A stretch of 64,000 nucleotides of DNA from Anaerolineae bacterium (GCA_017303655.1 JAFLCE010000006.1:20376-84375), one strand, 5' to 3'; positions 17,176 to 26,470 are shown, counted from the first letter of the stretch. Numbers and translations: made by a program. Notes: a model not told the origin generated them from the sequence alone.

Positions 17176-17189
17176 GATAGCATATTTTT

Positions 17190-18359
17190 TTATGGATTGG
17201 GTGTGCCTTGTACGGCAACCCCAACCCAGGTGAATACTCGTTTTTCGCTGGCGGCGCCAGACGCGATCCAAATCGGTTGTCCTTGTTCATCCACGCCAGA
17301 TTGCAGGACGGGCACGACCCACCAGCGCAGAACATGCGCCACGTTATCGTTCGGGCGGAAGGAAGTCGGTACGATGAATTTGGTGTCGGTGACGTAATCG
17401 GTAATGCGGCGAGTCTGGTTGGCAGTTACGTCTTCGATGATGACTTGATAGGCTTCACCGTCTCGTAATACGCCGACAGATGCCCATTGTAACGTGACCA
17501 CGTCGTTTGCCAGGGTGAAGGCAGCGCCGTCCGCAGGCAGAAGCAGGTTCGGGGCGGGGTAAGGAGGCGGAAGCGTCGCAGTGGGTGTAGGTTGATTCGG
17601 ATCTGGTGCACGTTTACAAAGTGGGATTTGTAGCGTCTGACCAAGGAAGACGTTATCGGTTGTTAAGCCATTGAATTCCTTGATATCTTGCATGGAAATT
17701 GCGTAATTGGCAGCAATGCTGGAGAGTGTATCGTTCTCTTGAACCGTGATCTGTACGGTATCGCATGAGATGCGGGTGGCTTCGGCTGAAAGTGGCGTGT
17801 TGGTGGGTGGCGGTGGGACTGTAGGTGTTGGGTAGGGGATTCTTAATACCTGCCCAACTGAGATCGGACAACTGGAAGCCAGATTATTCAAGACAATGAT
17901 GCTTTGGACAGAGACGTTGAAGTTGAAGGCGATCTGAGAACAGGAACCATCGTTCGCAGAGACGGTATATTCAAAAGGCGGTTGCTCTGTGGCAGTTGGT
18001 GTATTGGTGGCAGGTAAAGTAACTGTGGGTGTCAGGGATGGTGTAGGTGTTTCGCTTGGGGTGGCAGTTTCGGGTACATCGAAAGTGCCTACGGGTGCGC
18101 TTGCTCGCACCGCAAAGAAGACAATGGCTGCAACCACAGCGATCACAACGACAAGGGCGCCAATGGCTGCGGGCAGGCTAAGAGTCAACTGCGGCAGACT
18201 AGCAGCTTGCACAGAGCGTTCGGTCTTTTTCGCGGCTTTCGGAGCAGGCTGAGCTGAAAACTCTGTTCCACACACCAAACAGCGGACGGCATTCTCGCTT
18301 AGGCGCGTTCCGCAGGTAGGGCAGACCTTGGTTTTGCTTGAATTGGTTTCTTGAGTCAT
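17190..18359 (-). CDS. Zinc-ribbon, single-span, double LysM protein
   Basis: 389 residues. The N-terminus carries a zinc ribbon (CPTCGTRLSENAVRCLVCG, about 12-30), then one membrane span (about 65-90), a Thr/Pro linker, LysM 1 (FEYTVSANDGSCSQIAFNFN...), LysM 2 (ITVQENDTLSSIAANYAIS) and a C-terminal Ig-like domain (LQWASVGVLRDGEAYQVIIED). A cytoplasmic zinc ribbon with an outer LysM part suggests an envelope protein that binds peptidoglycan. TATAAT lies ten bases before the ATG at 18359. Confidence 0.88.
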   Translation of the reverse strand: MTQETNSSKTKVCPTCGTRLSENAVRCLVCGTEFSAQPAPKAAKKTERSVQAASLPQLTLSLPAAIGALVVVIAVVAAIVFFAVRASAPVGTFDVPETATPSETPTPSLTPTVTLPATNTPTATEQPPFEYTVSANDGSCSQIAFNFNVSVQSIIVLNNLASSCPISVGQVLRIPYPTPTVPPPPTNTPLSAEATRISCDTVQITVQENDTLSSIAANYAISMQDIKEFNGLTTDNVFLGQTLQIPLCKRAPDPNQPTPTATLPPPYPAPNLLLPADGAAFTLANDVVTLQWASVGVLRDGEAYQVIIEDVTANQTRRITDYVTDTKFIVPTSFRPNDNVAHVLRWWVVPVLQSGVDEQGQPIWIASGAASEKRVFTWVGVAVQGTPNP

Positions 18360-18404
18360 ACGGGCGGGGATTATACCATTGAACAAATATGCGCTTTTTG
18401 CGCG

Positions 18405-19697
18405 TTATTCTGTGGCGGGTTTAAGTTTGGTGGTGACCAGGACCTTATCGACCCGGCGCCCATCCATATCCACAACTTCGAAACGCAGATTGTTCCACTC
18501 AAAGTGATCTGCTGCTTGTGGGATGCGCCCCAGTGAGGTCATTACAAACCCGCTCAGGGTCTCATATTCGTCTTCATGTGGCAGTTCACTTAGCTCAAAG
18601 ATATCTTTGAATTCATCCACCTCCAACATTCCGTCTAATAACCAGGAACCATCCTGGCGTTGGGTGGCTTGGGGTTCCTCATCCTGCAACACACCAACGA
18701 TCTCTTCGAGAATATCGTTGATGGTTAACAAGCCCTGTACGCCGCCAAACTCATCTACAACGAGCAGCATTTCGGTGTTGTTCTTTTTTAATACTTCCAA
18801 TGCTCGCGAAGCAAGCATGGTTTCGGGAATAAAAGTCGGTGCTTTTGCCAATTCTCTTAGGTTGATTTCTTTTTTCGCCAATGTCGTTACTAATAAATCA
18901 CGCGATTTAACGATGCCGATAATGGTTTCAAGCGAGTCTTGTCTAAGAGGAAAGCGCGAGTAAGGGCTGTTGCCGATCTTTTCGAGGATTTCATCTGGAT
19001 TATCTTCCACATCCAGCCAGACGACCTCGGTTCGGGGCGTCATCACAGAATAGACGCGTTGATCACCCAAACTGAATACACCTTCAACCATATCCTGTTC
19101 TGCCACTTCAAACACACCAGCTTGTGTGCCTTGGTCGATCAGCACTTGTAATTCTTCTTCTGTAATAGGCAGTTCAGCAGAGTGTTTGATCCCAAAAAGG
19201 GACAGGATCAACTCGGTGCCCCAGCTCATCAACTGTATAAGGGGTGAAAATAATCGCGAAAGGAGGACCATCGGTCCTGCAACCAATTTGGTGATTCGTT
19301 CCGGGCTGTGCAAACCGATTCGTTTGGGGACCAATTCTCCCAGCCAGATGGTCAGGATCGTGATGGTGATGACAACCACACCAAACGCCAGATTTTCGGC
19401 ATAAGGCGCAATCCATTCGATCTTTTCAAGCTCAAACGCAAAGGCATTGGCAATGGTGGCACCGCCAACTGCGCCTGCAAATACTCCGATCAAAGTGATG
19501 ACAATCTGAATCGTGGAAAGAAAAACGTTGGGATGTTTCAATAATTCCAGTGCAGCTTGGGCTGCTCTATCACCCTCATTTGAAAGCTGCTGTAATTTCA
19601 CTTTGCGTGTAGCGAGCATGGCGGCTTCAGACATGGCAAGCACACCATTGATCACGATCAACACAAGGATGGTCAATATTTCACTGTTAACGCTCAT
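18405..19697 (-). CDS. CNNM/CorC-HlyC family membrane protein (hemolysin-like)
   Basis: 430 residues. The N-terminal DUF21 domain has three to four spans (IVINGVLAMSEAAMLATRKVKLQ...), then two CBS domains (YSVMTPRTEVVWLDVEDNPDEI; APTFIPETMLASRALEVLKK) and a C-terminal CorC_HlyC domain (RRVDKVLVTTKL). The family is associated with magnesium/cobalt efflux. The transported ion is not shown by sequence. AGGAAA precedes the ATG. Confidence 0.93.
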   Translation of the reverse strand: MSVNSEILTILVLIVINGVLAMSEAAMLATRKVKLQQLSNEGDRAAQAALELLKHPNVFLSTIQIVITLIGVFAGAVGGATIANAFAFELEKIEWIAPYAENLAFGVVVITITILTIWLGELVPKRIGLHSPERITKLVAGPMVLLSRLFSPLIQLMSWGTELILSLFGIKHSAELPITEEELQVLIDQGTQAGVFEVAEQDMVEGVFSLGDQRVYSVMTPRTEVVWLDVEDNPDEILEKIGNSPYSRFPLRQDSLETIIGIVKSRDLLVTTLAKKEINLRELAKAPTFIPETMLASRALEVLKKNNTEMLLVVDEFGGVQGLLTINDILEEIVGVLQDEEPQATQRQDGSWLLDGMLEVDEFKDIFELSELPHEDEYETLSGFVMTSLGRIPQAADHFEWNNLRFEVVDMDGRRVDKVLVTTKLKPATE

Positions 19698-19885
19698 GGT
19701 TTCCTGGGATGCGAATTAAAACAAAAAACAAATTAAGCCCAGCCGCAGGATTCATGACGCGGCAGGGGGATAAGATGCAAAATGCTTTATGGGATAAGGG
19801 GGAGGATGGACTAGAGTCCGGTTCTATGGGAATTTCAGACATGATGTTCTTACTAATTTGTTTCACCCTAATTGTACCTGAAAAC

Positions 19886-20032
19886 TCAGCGCTTTTTTGA
19901 AACCTTCTCTTCGATCTTCTTAATGCGTTTGTTCAGTTTGGCATAGCCTCGGGTGAACAGCAACGGAATGACGATTGCCAGAGAGATCAACGCGCAAGTG
20001 AATCCCAGCTCGATGATGCCAATGCGGAACAT
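19886..20032 (-). CDS. Small single-span membrane protein
   Basis: 48 residues: MFRIGIIELGFTCALISLAI (one span), then a basic tail RGYAKLNKRIKKIEEKVSKKR. It begins two bases after the stop of selD, so it is probably co-transcribed with it. The frame is open further upstream but only inside selD. No function is recognised. Confidence 0.55.
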   Translation of the reverse strand: MFRIGIIELGFTCALISLAIVIPLLFTRGYAKLNKRIKKIEEKVSKKR

Positions 20033-20033
20033 C

Positions 20034-21089
20034 TCAACGCACCTCGATGCCTTTGCCCTGGCGCGCCTCACCAACGACCCAGATGGGCTGGTTCAATTCC
20101 TTTGCACGGGCTTCCAACGCGGAGAGCTTTTCGCGTGCCACACCAAACAATAAACCGCCGCTGGTCTGCGGATCGAATAGCAGCATTTGCGAAGGTTCAT
20201 CCAGATCGCTGAATTGCACACTGCCTTCGAAATGACCTTTGTTATCAAAAGCGCCGCCGGGGAAGATACCCTGCTCGGCATATTTGCGTGCCCCGCTCAG
20301 AAAAGGCAGAGCTGAAAAATCAATTTGTAATGAAACACCAGAGGCTTCTGCCATCTCTGCGGCATGACCGAGAAACCCGAAACCAGTGATATCCGTCCCG
20401 CCGCGTGCTCCGAATTCCACTGCCAATTGCCCGGCAGCTTTATTCAAACGCGACATCCATTCGATTGCTTCTTTGATGTGTGTCTCTTCGGCTTTTTCCT
20501 GCTTAAGCGCAGTCGTCGTCACACCGCCGCCGAGCGGTTTGGTAAGCACCAACACTTCACCGGGTTTCAACCCGCCTTTGCTGATGATCTTTTGTGGATG
20601 CACAAACCCAATCGCGACCAACCCAAACTTCGGCTCTTTATCTTTGACTGTGTGTCCGCCCGCAATGACCACACCTGCTTCGCGCGCCTTCTCTGCCCCG
20701 CCGCGCAGAATTTCGCTGGAGATCTCCGCCGGGAGATTATCTGGCAGGGCGGCGATGTTCAACGCCAAAAACGGACGCCCGCCCATCGCGTAAACATCCG
20801 ACAAACTGTTTGCCGCCGCAATTGCACCGTATTCATAAGGAGTATCCACGACCGGCGTGAAAAAATCGGTTGTGATGACGATTGCCTGGTCCTCACTTAA
20901 ACGCCACACCGCCGCATCGTCCGGCGACTCGAGACCGATCAGTAAGTCGGGATATGCAGCAGGGTCAAAAATATCTTTGACAGGACGCAGAACCTGCGTC
21001 AGCGCTTCGGCGCTTAGCTTAGACGCTCAACCCGCACAAGCCGACAAAGTCGTCAGGCGGATCTCACGTCCATTTTGAGGAATGGGCAT
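20034..21089 (-). CDS. selD: Selenide, water dikinase, selenocysteine-containing
   Basis: 351 residues if the in-frame TGA at 21027-21029 is read as selenocysteine (residue 21). Before it the frame reads MPIPQNGREIRLTTLSACAG. After it come ASKLSAEAL, LESPDDAAVWRLSEDQA and the rest of SelD. Aligned with E. coli SelD (SHGAGCGCK), the UGA falls exactly on catalytic Cys17, and the essential Lys (position 20 there) is kept. A 31-nt hairpin follows the UGA. SelD makes selenophosphate from selenide and ATP for selenoprotein and selenouridine synthesis. An annotation starting at 20909 would miss the catalytic residue. The hairpin between this gene and the SPFH gene upstream (21143-22156) isolates it. 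Confidence 0.93.
20996..21026 (-). promoter_or_regulatory. Candidate bacterial SECIS hairpin in selD
   Basis: Directly after the UGA, GCGUC pairs with GACGC at the base. After a seven-base 5' bulge, AGCGC pairs with GCGCU around a CGAA loop. The position is right for SelB-dependent UGA decoding, although the loop does not match the E. coli fdhF type. Confidence 0.6.
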
Positions 21090-21098
21090 ACTTATATT

Positions 21099-21137
21099 AA
21101 AAGACCTGACAGGTTCTTGAGAACCTGTCAGGTCTTT
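21099..21137. terminator. Bidirectional terminator between SPFH gene and selD
   Basis: Near-perfect palindrome, AAAGACCTGACAGGTTCT / AGAACCTGTCAGGTCTTT, with A- and T-runs on both sides. It ends the SPFH gene on the minus strand. The GACCTG...CAGGTC arms recur in the hairpin at 42406-42450. Confidence 0.8.
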
Positions 21138-21142
21138 ATCCT

Positions 21143-22156
21143 TTAAGGAGTCGTTGTTGTGTCAGGTAATGGCAAAATAAATTGCTGGTCGCTGGGGATA
21201 AAGATAGTTTGAACACCCGGCGCAAGGTTCAAAATATATTGATACTGGATCAATTCCGGCGTGAGCGACTCAGCCAATAAGCGGTTCGCTTCTGCCTCTG
21301 CCTGTGCTTGGATCAAACGTGCTTGAGCTGCACCTTCCGCTGCGATCACAGCCGCATCTGCAGAGCCTTGCGCCACCTGGCGAGCCTGCTCGGCTTCCTG
21401 TTTTCTTTGCTCGACCACAAACTTTGCCTGTTGAGCCTGCTGTTCGGCGATCTGTTTCTGCTCTACAGCGGCGGCGTATTCATCACTGAAACGGATATTG
21501 CGTAGAACGAAGTCGCGTAAGATCAGGTTGTTCTCGGCAAAGATCGTAACCAACTGGTCAGTAATTGAATTTGCCATTTCTTCGCGTTTTGTGCTGACGA
21601 TCTCTTCCACGCCATATTGCGAAGCCACATCACGGATGATGCCGCGTGCCTGGGTACGCACGAACTGATCTTCGTAATTGGATCGCCAAGTGGAATATAA
21701 CTGCACCACTTTGAGCGGATCCACGGCATAAATTACAGATGCATCAATGTAAACCTGCTGACCATCCTTGGTGCGCACTTGGATGGAATCATCGCCATTC
21801 TGTGCCCCTTCATCAGCCACCGAAGACATGGTGTAGTTTTGGTTTGTTTTAGGGAAGCGCTCCACACGTTCAGCAAATGGAACGATCCAGTGCAAACCCG
21901 AGTCGAGCGGTTCTGGGCGAATACCACCTTCACCGAGCACGGTCACGACGACAGCCAGTTCATCCGGCTCGACGAATACAATCCCCGCGCCAATACTGGT
22001 AAGTAAAACTGCTGCAACGAGCAGCACGATCGCTGCAGTGCTTAAGCCGCCCACAGGTTGTTTGCGGGTGGCGCGCATCGAAATCGCCACTAGGATACCG
22101 ATAAGACCGATCCAGGCGAACGAAGCAATTCCTTGTAACAGACTAGAAATATTCAT
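21143..22156 (-). CDS. SPFH/Band 7 (prohibitin-like) membrane protein
   Basis: 337 residues. Two N-terminal spans (about 10-25 and 38-62), the SPFH domain (about 65-225: GIVFVEPDELAVVVTVLGEGG, LHWIVPFAERVERFP, RTKDGQQVYIDASV), a Gln/Ala-rich coiled coil (about 230-290) and a C-terminal tail. GGAGG precedes the ATG and a TATAAT lies at 22182-22187. Prohibitin-like proteins form membrane ring assemblies. No partner gene is adjacent. Confidence 0.9.
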   Translation of the reverse strand: MNISSLLQGIASFAWIGLIGILVAISMRATRKQPVGGLSTAAIVLLVAAVLLTSIGAGIVFVEPDELAVVVTVLGEGGIRPEPLDSGLHWIVPFAERVERFPKTNQNYTMSSVADEGAQNGDDSIQVRTKDGQQVYIDASVIYAVDPLKVVQLYSTWRSNYEDQFVRTQARGIIRDVASQYGVEEIVSTKREEMANSITDQLVTIFAENNLILRDFVLRNIRFSDEYAAAVEQKQIAEQQAQQAKFVVEQRKQEAEQARQVAQGSADAAVIAAEGAAQARLIQAQAEAEANRLLAESLTPELIQYQYILNLAPGVQTIFIPSDQQFILPLPDTTTTP

Positions 22157-22181
22157 GGTTCCTCCAAATTCAATAGATGAG

Positions 22182-22187
22182 ATTATA
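22182..22187 (-). promoter_or_regulatory. -10 box of the SPFH gene
   Basis: TATAAT on the minus strand about 26 bases before the ATG at 22156. Here a normal leader with GGAGG is present, unlike the leaderless promoters elsewhere in the window. Confidence 0.5.
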
Positions 22188-22229
22188 ACCTTCTTGCATA
22201 CGTCATCGAAGCATGTTAAGATTTTTCAA

Positions 22230-22904
22230 ATGAAAACCACCAGCGCGAAACTCGAAGAACTCTTTTTGGATGGCTCCGCCCGCATCGCCTGCCCGCCCGA
22301 GCTGATTCCAACACCCGGGCAGTATCTGCTTGCCCATGCCGACGGCTCCAACGCGCCTTTGCCTGTTCCTCTTTTCTTCAGCCTGCCCAGCCCTCAAGGT
22401 GGGTTTCGCTGTGCGGCTCCATTACCCACGGACTGGCGTCCGGGTCAATCACTCACTATACGTGGACCGATTGGGCATGGTTTCACACTCCCACCCTCAG
22501 CGCGGAAAGTGGTGCTGGTAGCTTTTGACGATTCACCCGCCCGTTTGTCAGGCTTAATTAATATTGCTCTTAAACTCAATGCCGCCATTGTAGTAGTGAC
22601 CGATACGCAAGTTGGAGATTTGCCCGAAGCCGTTGAAGTGCAGCCCTTGCAAGGTCTGTTCGATGCGCTGCAATGGGCAGATTACGCCGCCCTAGACGTG
22701 AGTAGGGAGAATCTAAATCAGTTAAGTGAAAGGTTGGGAGGCAAAGAACAAGTGACGGCGAAGTTGGAAGCGCAGGTTCTCATCCGCACACCTATGCCTT
22801 GTGGCGCTTTAGCAGATTGCGGCGTCTGTGCATTGACGATCCGACATGATTGGAAGATGGTCTGTAAAGATGGTCCGGTGTTTGAATTGAAGGAAATATT
22901 ATAA
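22230..22904 (+). CDS. PyrK-like iron-sulfur electron-transfer subunit
   Basis: 224 residues resembling the dihydroorotate dehydrogenase electron-transfer subunit: an FAD/ferredoxin-reductase-like front (GQYLLAHADGS, LTIRGPIGHGF), a nucleotide-binding middle, and a C-terminal cysteine cluster (CGALADCGVC and a fourth Cys in WKMVCKDG) for a [2Fe-2S] cluster. No pyrD lies beside it, so its partner may be encoded elsewhere or it may serve another reductase. The start at 22230 is chosen because a TAAGAT box lies seven bases before it and the upstream extension overlaps the divergent promoter. Confidence 0.8.
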   Translation: MKTTSAKLEELFLDGSARIACPPELIPTPGQYLLAHADGSNAPLPVPLFFSLPSPQGGFRCAAPLPTDWRPGQSLTIRGPIGHGFTLPPSARKVVLVAFDDSPARLSGLINIALKLNAAIVVVTDTQVGDLPEAVEVQPLQGLFDALQWADYAALDVSRENLNQLSERLGGKEQVTAKLEAQVLIRTPMPCGALADCGVCALTIRHDWKMVCKDGPVFELKEIL

Positions 22905-22931
22905 AAAAACTCCGCAAGTGGGAGGTTTTTT
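22905..22931. terminator. Terminator between convergent genes
   Basis: AAAAACTCC pairs with GGAGGTTTTTT around GCAAGTG. It lies between the PyrK-like gene (plus) and the secreted protein gene (minus) and can serve both. Confidence 0.7.
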
Positions 22932-23868
22932 AGTACCAGATTCTGAAAGACGTTGTGGTTTTGTCTGTGAGTGTATTGTATGTGCAGGTGATGTCAGTAT
23001 AGATCAGGCTGCCATAGGGTTGATTTTGGAAATTGAGTGAAAAGATGCCGACACCATTCACGTCGCTGGGAATGACAGTTGAATCTTTGGCGCCGTTGGG
23101 CCAATGGACTTCTGCGGTGCAGTTCGCGCCTGACACGGGTTGCATGTTCTGATCTTGCACGATGACGAAGAACGACTGGTTGTCACTTGCGAGCGTAACA
23201 GCTTTCAATACAAAAGCACGGACGCGCAAGTCTGTGACCACACGGGGGGCATTGTCCAGCGGACTGACCGGTGTGAGCAAGGCAGGGTCTTCGCCGAGTT
23301 TATCGAAGTAGGCGCGTCCCAGGTCTGAGATCACCACGCGGTAACCTTCTGCACGCCAGGGTTGCCATTCCAGCCGGGTGCGTTCAAAGTACTGAACGAT
23401 CTTATTCTCGTGATATTCAAAGCCAGAGATGGGGTAACCAAATTGAGTAACGCCGCCATTGGCATCGAAGAACTCAAGGAAAGCAAAACAAACCGGGAAG
23501 CCCGTTTCAGGGTAGGTGCGGCAGGCAAAGGAATTGCCCACATTCAATATACCTGTAGTGACGTACGTCTCACGCCCCAGTTGCGTCAGCGTCACGCGTT
23601 GCCCTTCGGGTAGGTTGGCATTCAATTCAAAACGTGCTCGCTGAAAATATTGCACGGTCTTTCCGTCGCGGCTGTTAAATTGTTCGGTGATCGGGTAGCC
23701 AAAATGATTCAATGCATTGGGGTTGGCATTATAAAAGGCTAAAAACTCCCCAGCCACATTGTGCCCGGTCTCGCTAAAATATTGGGTGTCTGTTGTTTGT
23801 GCGTAAACAGGACTCCAAACTGTCAGGAGCAGGATTGCAAGTGCCGCTTGAACAAATTTCTTCTTCAT
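22930..23868 (-). CDS. Secreted protein with LGFP-like repeats
   Basis: 312 residues from MKKKFVQAALAILLLTVWSP (signal peptide, cleavage near VYAQ). Two similar blocks follow: FLAFYNANPNALNHFGYPITEQF...YFQRARFE and FLEFFDANGGVTQFGYPISGFEY...YFERTRLEW, which resemble LGFP-type repeats. The C-terminal 100 residues look like an Ig-like domain (VVTDLRVRAFVLKAVTLASDN...). The ATG at 23868 is chosen over the upstream one because the signal peptide starts there. It is an exported protein of unknown role. Confidence 0.8.
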   Translation of the reverse strand: MKKKFVQAALAILLLTVWSPVYAQTTDTQYFSETGHNVAGEFLAFYNANPNALNHFGYPITEQFNSRDGKTVQYFQRARFELNANLPEGQRVTLTQLGRETYVTTGILNVGNSFACRTYPETGFPVCFAFLEFFDANGGVTQFGYPISGFEYHENKIVQYFERTRLEWQPWRAEGYRVVISDLGRAYFDKLGEDPALLTPVSPLDNAPRVVTDLRVRAFVLKAVTLASDNQSFFVIVQDQNMQPVSGANCTAEVHWPNGAKDSTVIPSDVNGVGIFSLNFQNQPYGSLIYTDITCTYNTLTDKTTTSFRIWY

Positions 23869-23949
23869 ATTTTGACCGTTGTCATTATACACAGAAACCT
23901 CTGACTAGACATTACAATCAGTTATCGCGGAATTCAATAAGGGTTTCCC

Positions 23950-25092
23950 CTACAATACTTGAAGCTCTCGCACGATTCGTTCTGCAGCATGCCCATCGCC
24001 ATATGGATTCGACGCCTGTGACATGGCTTGATAAGCGGATGGATTGTCTAACAACAGGCTCGCCTCTGCCGTAATTTGAGCTGTTTCGGTTCCAGTGAGC
24101 TTGAGCGTCCCCGCATCGACTCCCTCTGGGCGTTCGGTGACATCGCGTAATACCAGAGTCGGAATGCCAAAGGCAGGTGCTTCTTCTTGAATTCCGCCTG
24201 AGTCGGTCAAAATTAGATATGCACGTTTCATCAAGTGGACGAGGGGCAGATAGTCTAACGGCGGCAGGAGGGTGATGTGCTCCACGCCTTTTAATAATTT
24301 ATTGACCGGTTCCTGCACATTCGGGTTCAAATGAACGGGGTAAACGATCTCTACATCACCACGACTCGCCAGTTGTAGCAATGCATTACAAATATTTTCC
24401 ATTGGCGCCCCAAAATTTTCCCGCCGATGTGCCGTTACGAGAATCAAGCGACGAGAAGCGAGCGGCGAATTTTCGCTCGTTTCTCGTTTCTCATTGCTTA
24501 ATCTTAATTTCGCCAATAGAACACGTACCTCTTCCGGCTCGGGTTGTTGTGCTACGAATTGCAGAGCATCAATCACCGTGTTGCCTGTCACTTTGATAAT
24601 GTTCTCATCCACGCCTTCGCGTAGAAGATTTCCCTTCGACCAGTTTGTTGGTGCAAAATGCAGGTCGGCGATCACCCCGGCAATGCGACGGTTGATCTCT
24701 TCAGGGAAAGGCGCCCATTTATCGTGCGTGCGCAAACCGGCTTCCACGTGCCCAAAGCGAATGCGACGGTAATAACAAAGCAGCGAGGTCATTGCAACTG
24801 TGGTCGTGTCACCTTGAGCCAACACCCAATCAGGGTTGAAATCCGCGAGGATAGGATCAAGATGGGTGAGGATCTCGGCGCTCAAGCCAGCCAGCGATTG
24901 ATTTTCACGCATTAGATTTAAATCGTAATGCGGATGAATATCGAACAACTCCAAGACTTGATCGAGCATCTGCCGATGTTGGGCAGTGACACAAACTCGC
25001 GCCTCAATGCCTGGCGTTTCTGCCAGTTTTTTTACTACTGGTGCCATTTTTACGGCTTCAGGGCGTGTGCCAAAGACGGTTAGGATTTTCAA
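23950..25092 (-). CDS. wecB: UDP-N-acetylglucosamine 2-epimerase (non-hydrolysing)
   Basis: 380-residue enzyme converting UDP-GlcNAc to UDP-ManNAc. Family motifs are KILTVFGTRPEAVKMAPV at the N-terminus, LAQGDTTT, HVEAGLRT, TAHRRENFG and TDSGGIQEEAPAFG. The start is a TTG (25090-25092) that overlaps the TGA of the preceding gene in the form TTGA. The frame is open further to 25173, but that part lies inside the dehydrogenase gene. With the dehydrogenase it makes UDP-ManNAcA for a surface polysaccharide. Confidence 0.94.
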   Translation of the reverse strand: MKILTVFGTRPEAVKMAPVVKKLAETPGIEARVCVTAQHRQMLDQVLELFDIHPHYDLNLMRENQSLAGLSAEILTHLDPILADFNPDWVLAQGDTTTVAMTSLLCYYRRIRFGHVEAGLRTHDKWAPFPEEINRRIAGVIADLHFAPTNWSKGNLLREGVDENIIKVTGNTVIDALQFVAQQPEPEEVRVLLAKLRLSNEKRETSENSPLASRRLILVTAHRRENFGAPMENICNALLQLASRGDVEIVYPVHLNPNVQEPVNKLLKGVEHITLLPPLDYLPLVHLMKRAYLILTDSGGIQEEAPAFGIPTLVLRDVTERPEGVDAGTLKLTGTETAQITAEASLLLDNPSAYQAMSQASNPYGDGHAAERIVRELQVL

Positions 25093-26429
25093 GATTTGAC
25101 TTCCGAAGTTTGATTTCCGGTCGCTGATTTGCCATCGCCAAGGCGGAAGAATTGAAAGCCTGCGCTTTTCCATGCAGACGCATTCCAGCTATTGACGGTG
25201 TCAATGGCGATGCGTGCTTTTGTTTTCACGGCAATGTCGGCGGGATTGAAGTTGGCAAACTCTGTATGTTTTACTAACAACACAATCGCATCTGCATCTT
25301 TGATAGAATTATCAAGCGACGAAGCCATGGTAATACTAGGCAGTTTCGCTTCGGGTTTGAACGGTTCCCACGCTTTCACAGATGCGCCTTCATGTTGCAG
25401 TAGGTGAATCACTTCATTGGCGGGTGATTCGCGCAGGTCATCTACATCGGGTTTGTAGGCAAGCCCCAACGCGGCAATCCGTTTGCCTTGCAGGTTGCCC
25501 AATGCCTGCCGAATGAGGTCCACTACAAATTGAGGTTGTGAGTCGTTGACCTGACGGGCATGATAGATCAGTGGTGTCAGCTCTGGCGCAGATTCGACGA
25601 AGAACCACGGGTCCACGCTGATGCAATGACCGCCTACGCCTGGACCTGGGCTAAGGATCTTCACTCGTGGATGCAGGCTGGCAAGGGAGATGGCTTCCCA
25701 GACATCCACGCCAAATTTATCGGCGAGGCGTGAGAATTCATTGGCGATGGCGATGTTTACATCGCGGTAGGTGTTCTCCATCAGCTTGACCATTTCTGCT
25801 GTGGTCGCGTCGGTTTGGATGATTTGTCCTTTAACGAAGGTGGCATATAAATCGTAACCCGCCTGGGCAGAGGCGGGCGTCACACCGCCGATGACGCGCG
25901 AGTTCTCAATCAGTTCACGCAAGATCTGTCCGGGCAGTACCCGTTCGGGGGAATAGCACAGGTGAAAGTCGATACCCGCTTTCAGCGAAGACTTCTCTAA
26001 AATGGGGGCAACCAGATCAAAGGTCGTACGAGGCGGAGACGTCGATTCAAGCACGACGAGATTTCCCTTCCTCAAAAATGGCACGATCGATTCGGCGGCA
26101 GAGATCACGGCACGCATATCTGCCAGTTTATAGGTGGTGCCTTGATAATTGCCGGTTTCGTTCTCTTTGAAGGGGGTGGGGACGGCGATGATGAAAGCGT
26201 CGGCTTCTTGAGGTTTGAGGGCGGCTTTGAACTTGCCGCTCTGCAGTGCGCTTTGAAAGGCTTCACGCAAGCCAGGTTCGTGGATGTGGATCTCGCCGCG
26301 GTTGAGGGTTTCGATGATGGCTGGGCTGATATCCACGCCCAGGGTCTCGATTCCGTGCATGGCAAAGGTGGATGCGGTGGGCAGACCGATGTAGCCGAGC
26401 CCAATAACGCAGATTTTTTGGTGTGTCAC
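25089..26429 (-). CDS. wecC: UDP-N-acetyl-D-mannosamine dehydrogenase
   Basis: 446-residue nucleotide-sugar dehydrogenase: the NAD-binding GLGYIGLPTASTFA at the N-terminus, the central YSPERVLPGQ and the C-terminal domain with AALGLAYKPDVDDLRESPA. The catalytic cysteine is in GVGGHCISVDPWF. Together with the adjacent 2-epimerase it points to UDP-ManNAcA synthesis, so WecC is preferred over UDP-glucose dehydrogenase. It starts with GTG, with AGGAG five bases before it. Confidence 0.92.
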   Translation of the reverse strand: MTHQKICVIGLGYIGLPTASTFAMHGIETLGVDISPAIIETLNRGEIHIHEPGLREAFQSALQSGKFKAALKPQEADAFIIAVPTPFKENETGNYQGTTYKLADMRAVISAAESIVPFLRKGNLVVLESTSPPRTTFDLVAPILEKSSLKAGIDFHLCYSPERVLPGQILRELIENSRVIGGVTPASAQAGYDLYATFVKGQIIQTDATTAEMVKLMENTYRDVNIAIANEFSRLADKFGVDVWEAISLASLHPRVKILSPGPGVGGHCISVDPWFFVESAPELTPLIYHARQVNDSQPQFVVDLIRQALGNLQGKRIAALGLAYKPDVDDLRESPANEVIHLLQHEGASVKAWEPFKPEAKLPSITMASSLDNSIKDADAIVLLVKHTEFANFNPADIAVKTKARIAIDTVNSWNASAWKSAGFQFFRLGDGKSATGNQTSEVKS

Positions 26430-26464
26430 ATGTGCTCCTGTGTCAGGCTTGATTTTCGCGTTCC

Positions 26465-26470
26465 ATTATA
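26465..26470 (-). promoter_or_regulatory. -10 box upstream of wecC
   Basis: TATAAT on the minus strand roughly 35 bases before the GTG start, leaving room for the AGGAG site. No convincing -35 box is seen. Confidence 0.45.

Noticed and set aside
20034-21089. selD as a pseudogene with a premature stop
   Set aside because: The TGA sits exactly on the catalytic Cys position, the frame is intact on both sides, and a hairpin follows. Selenocysteine is the better explanation.
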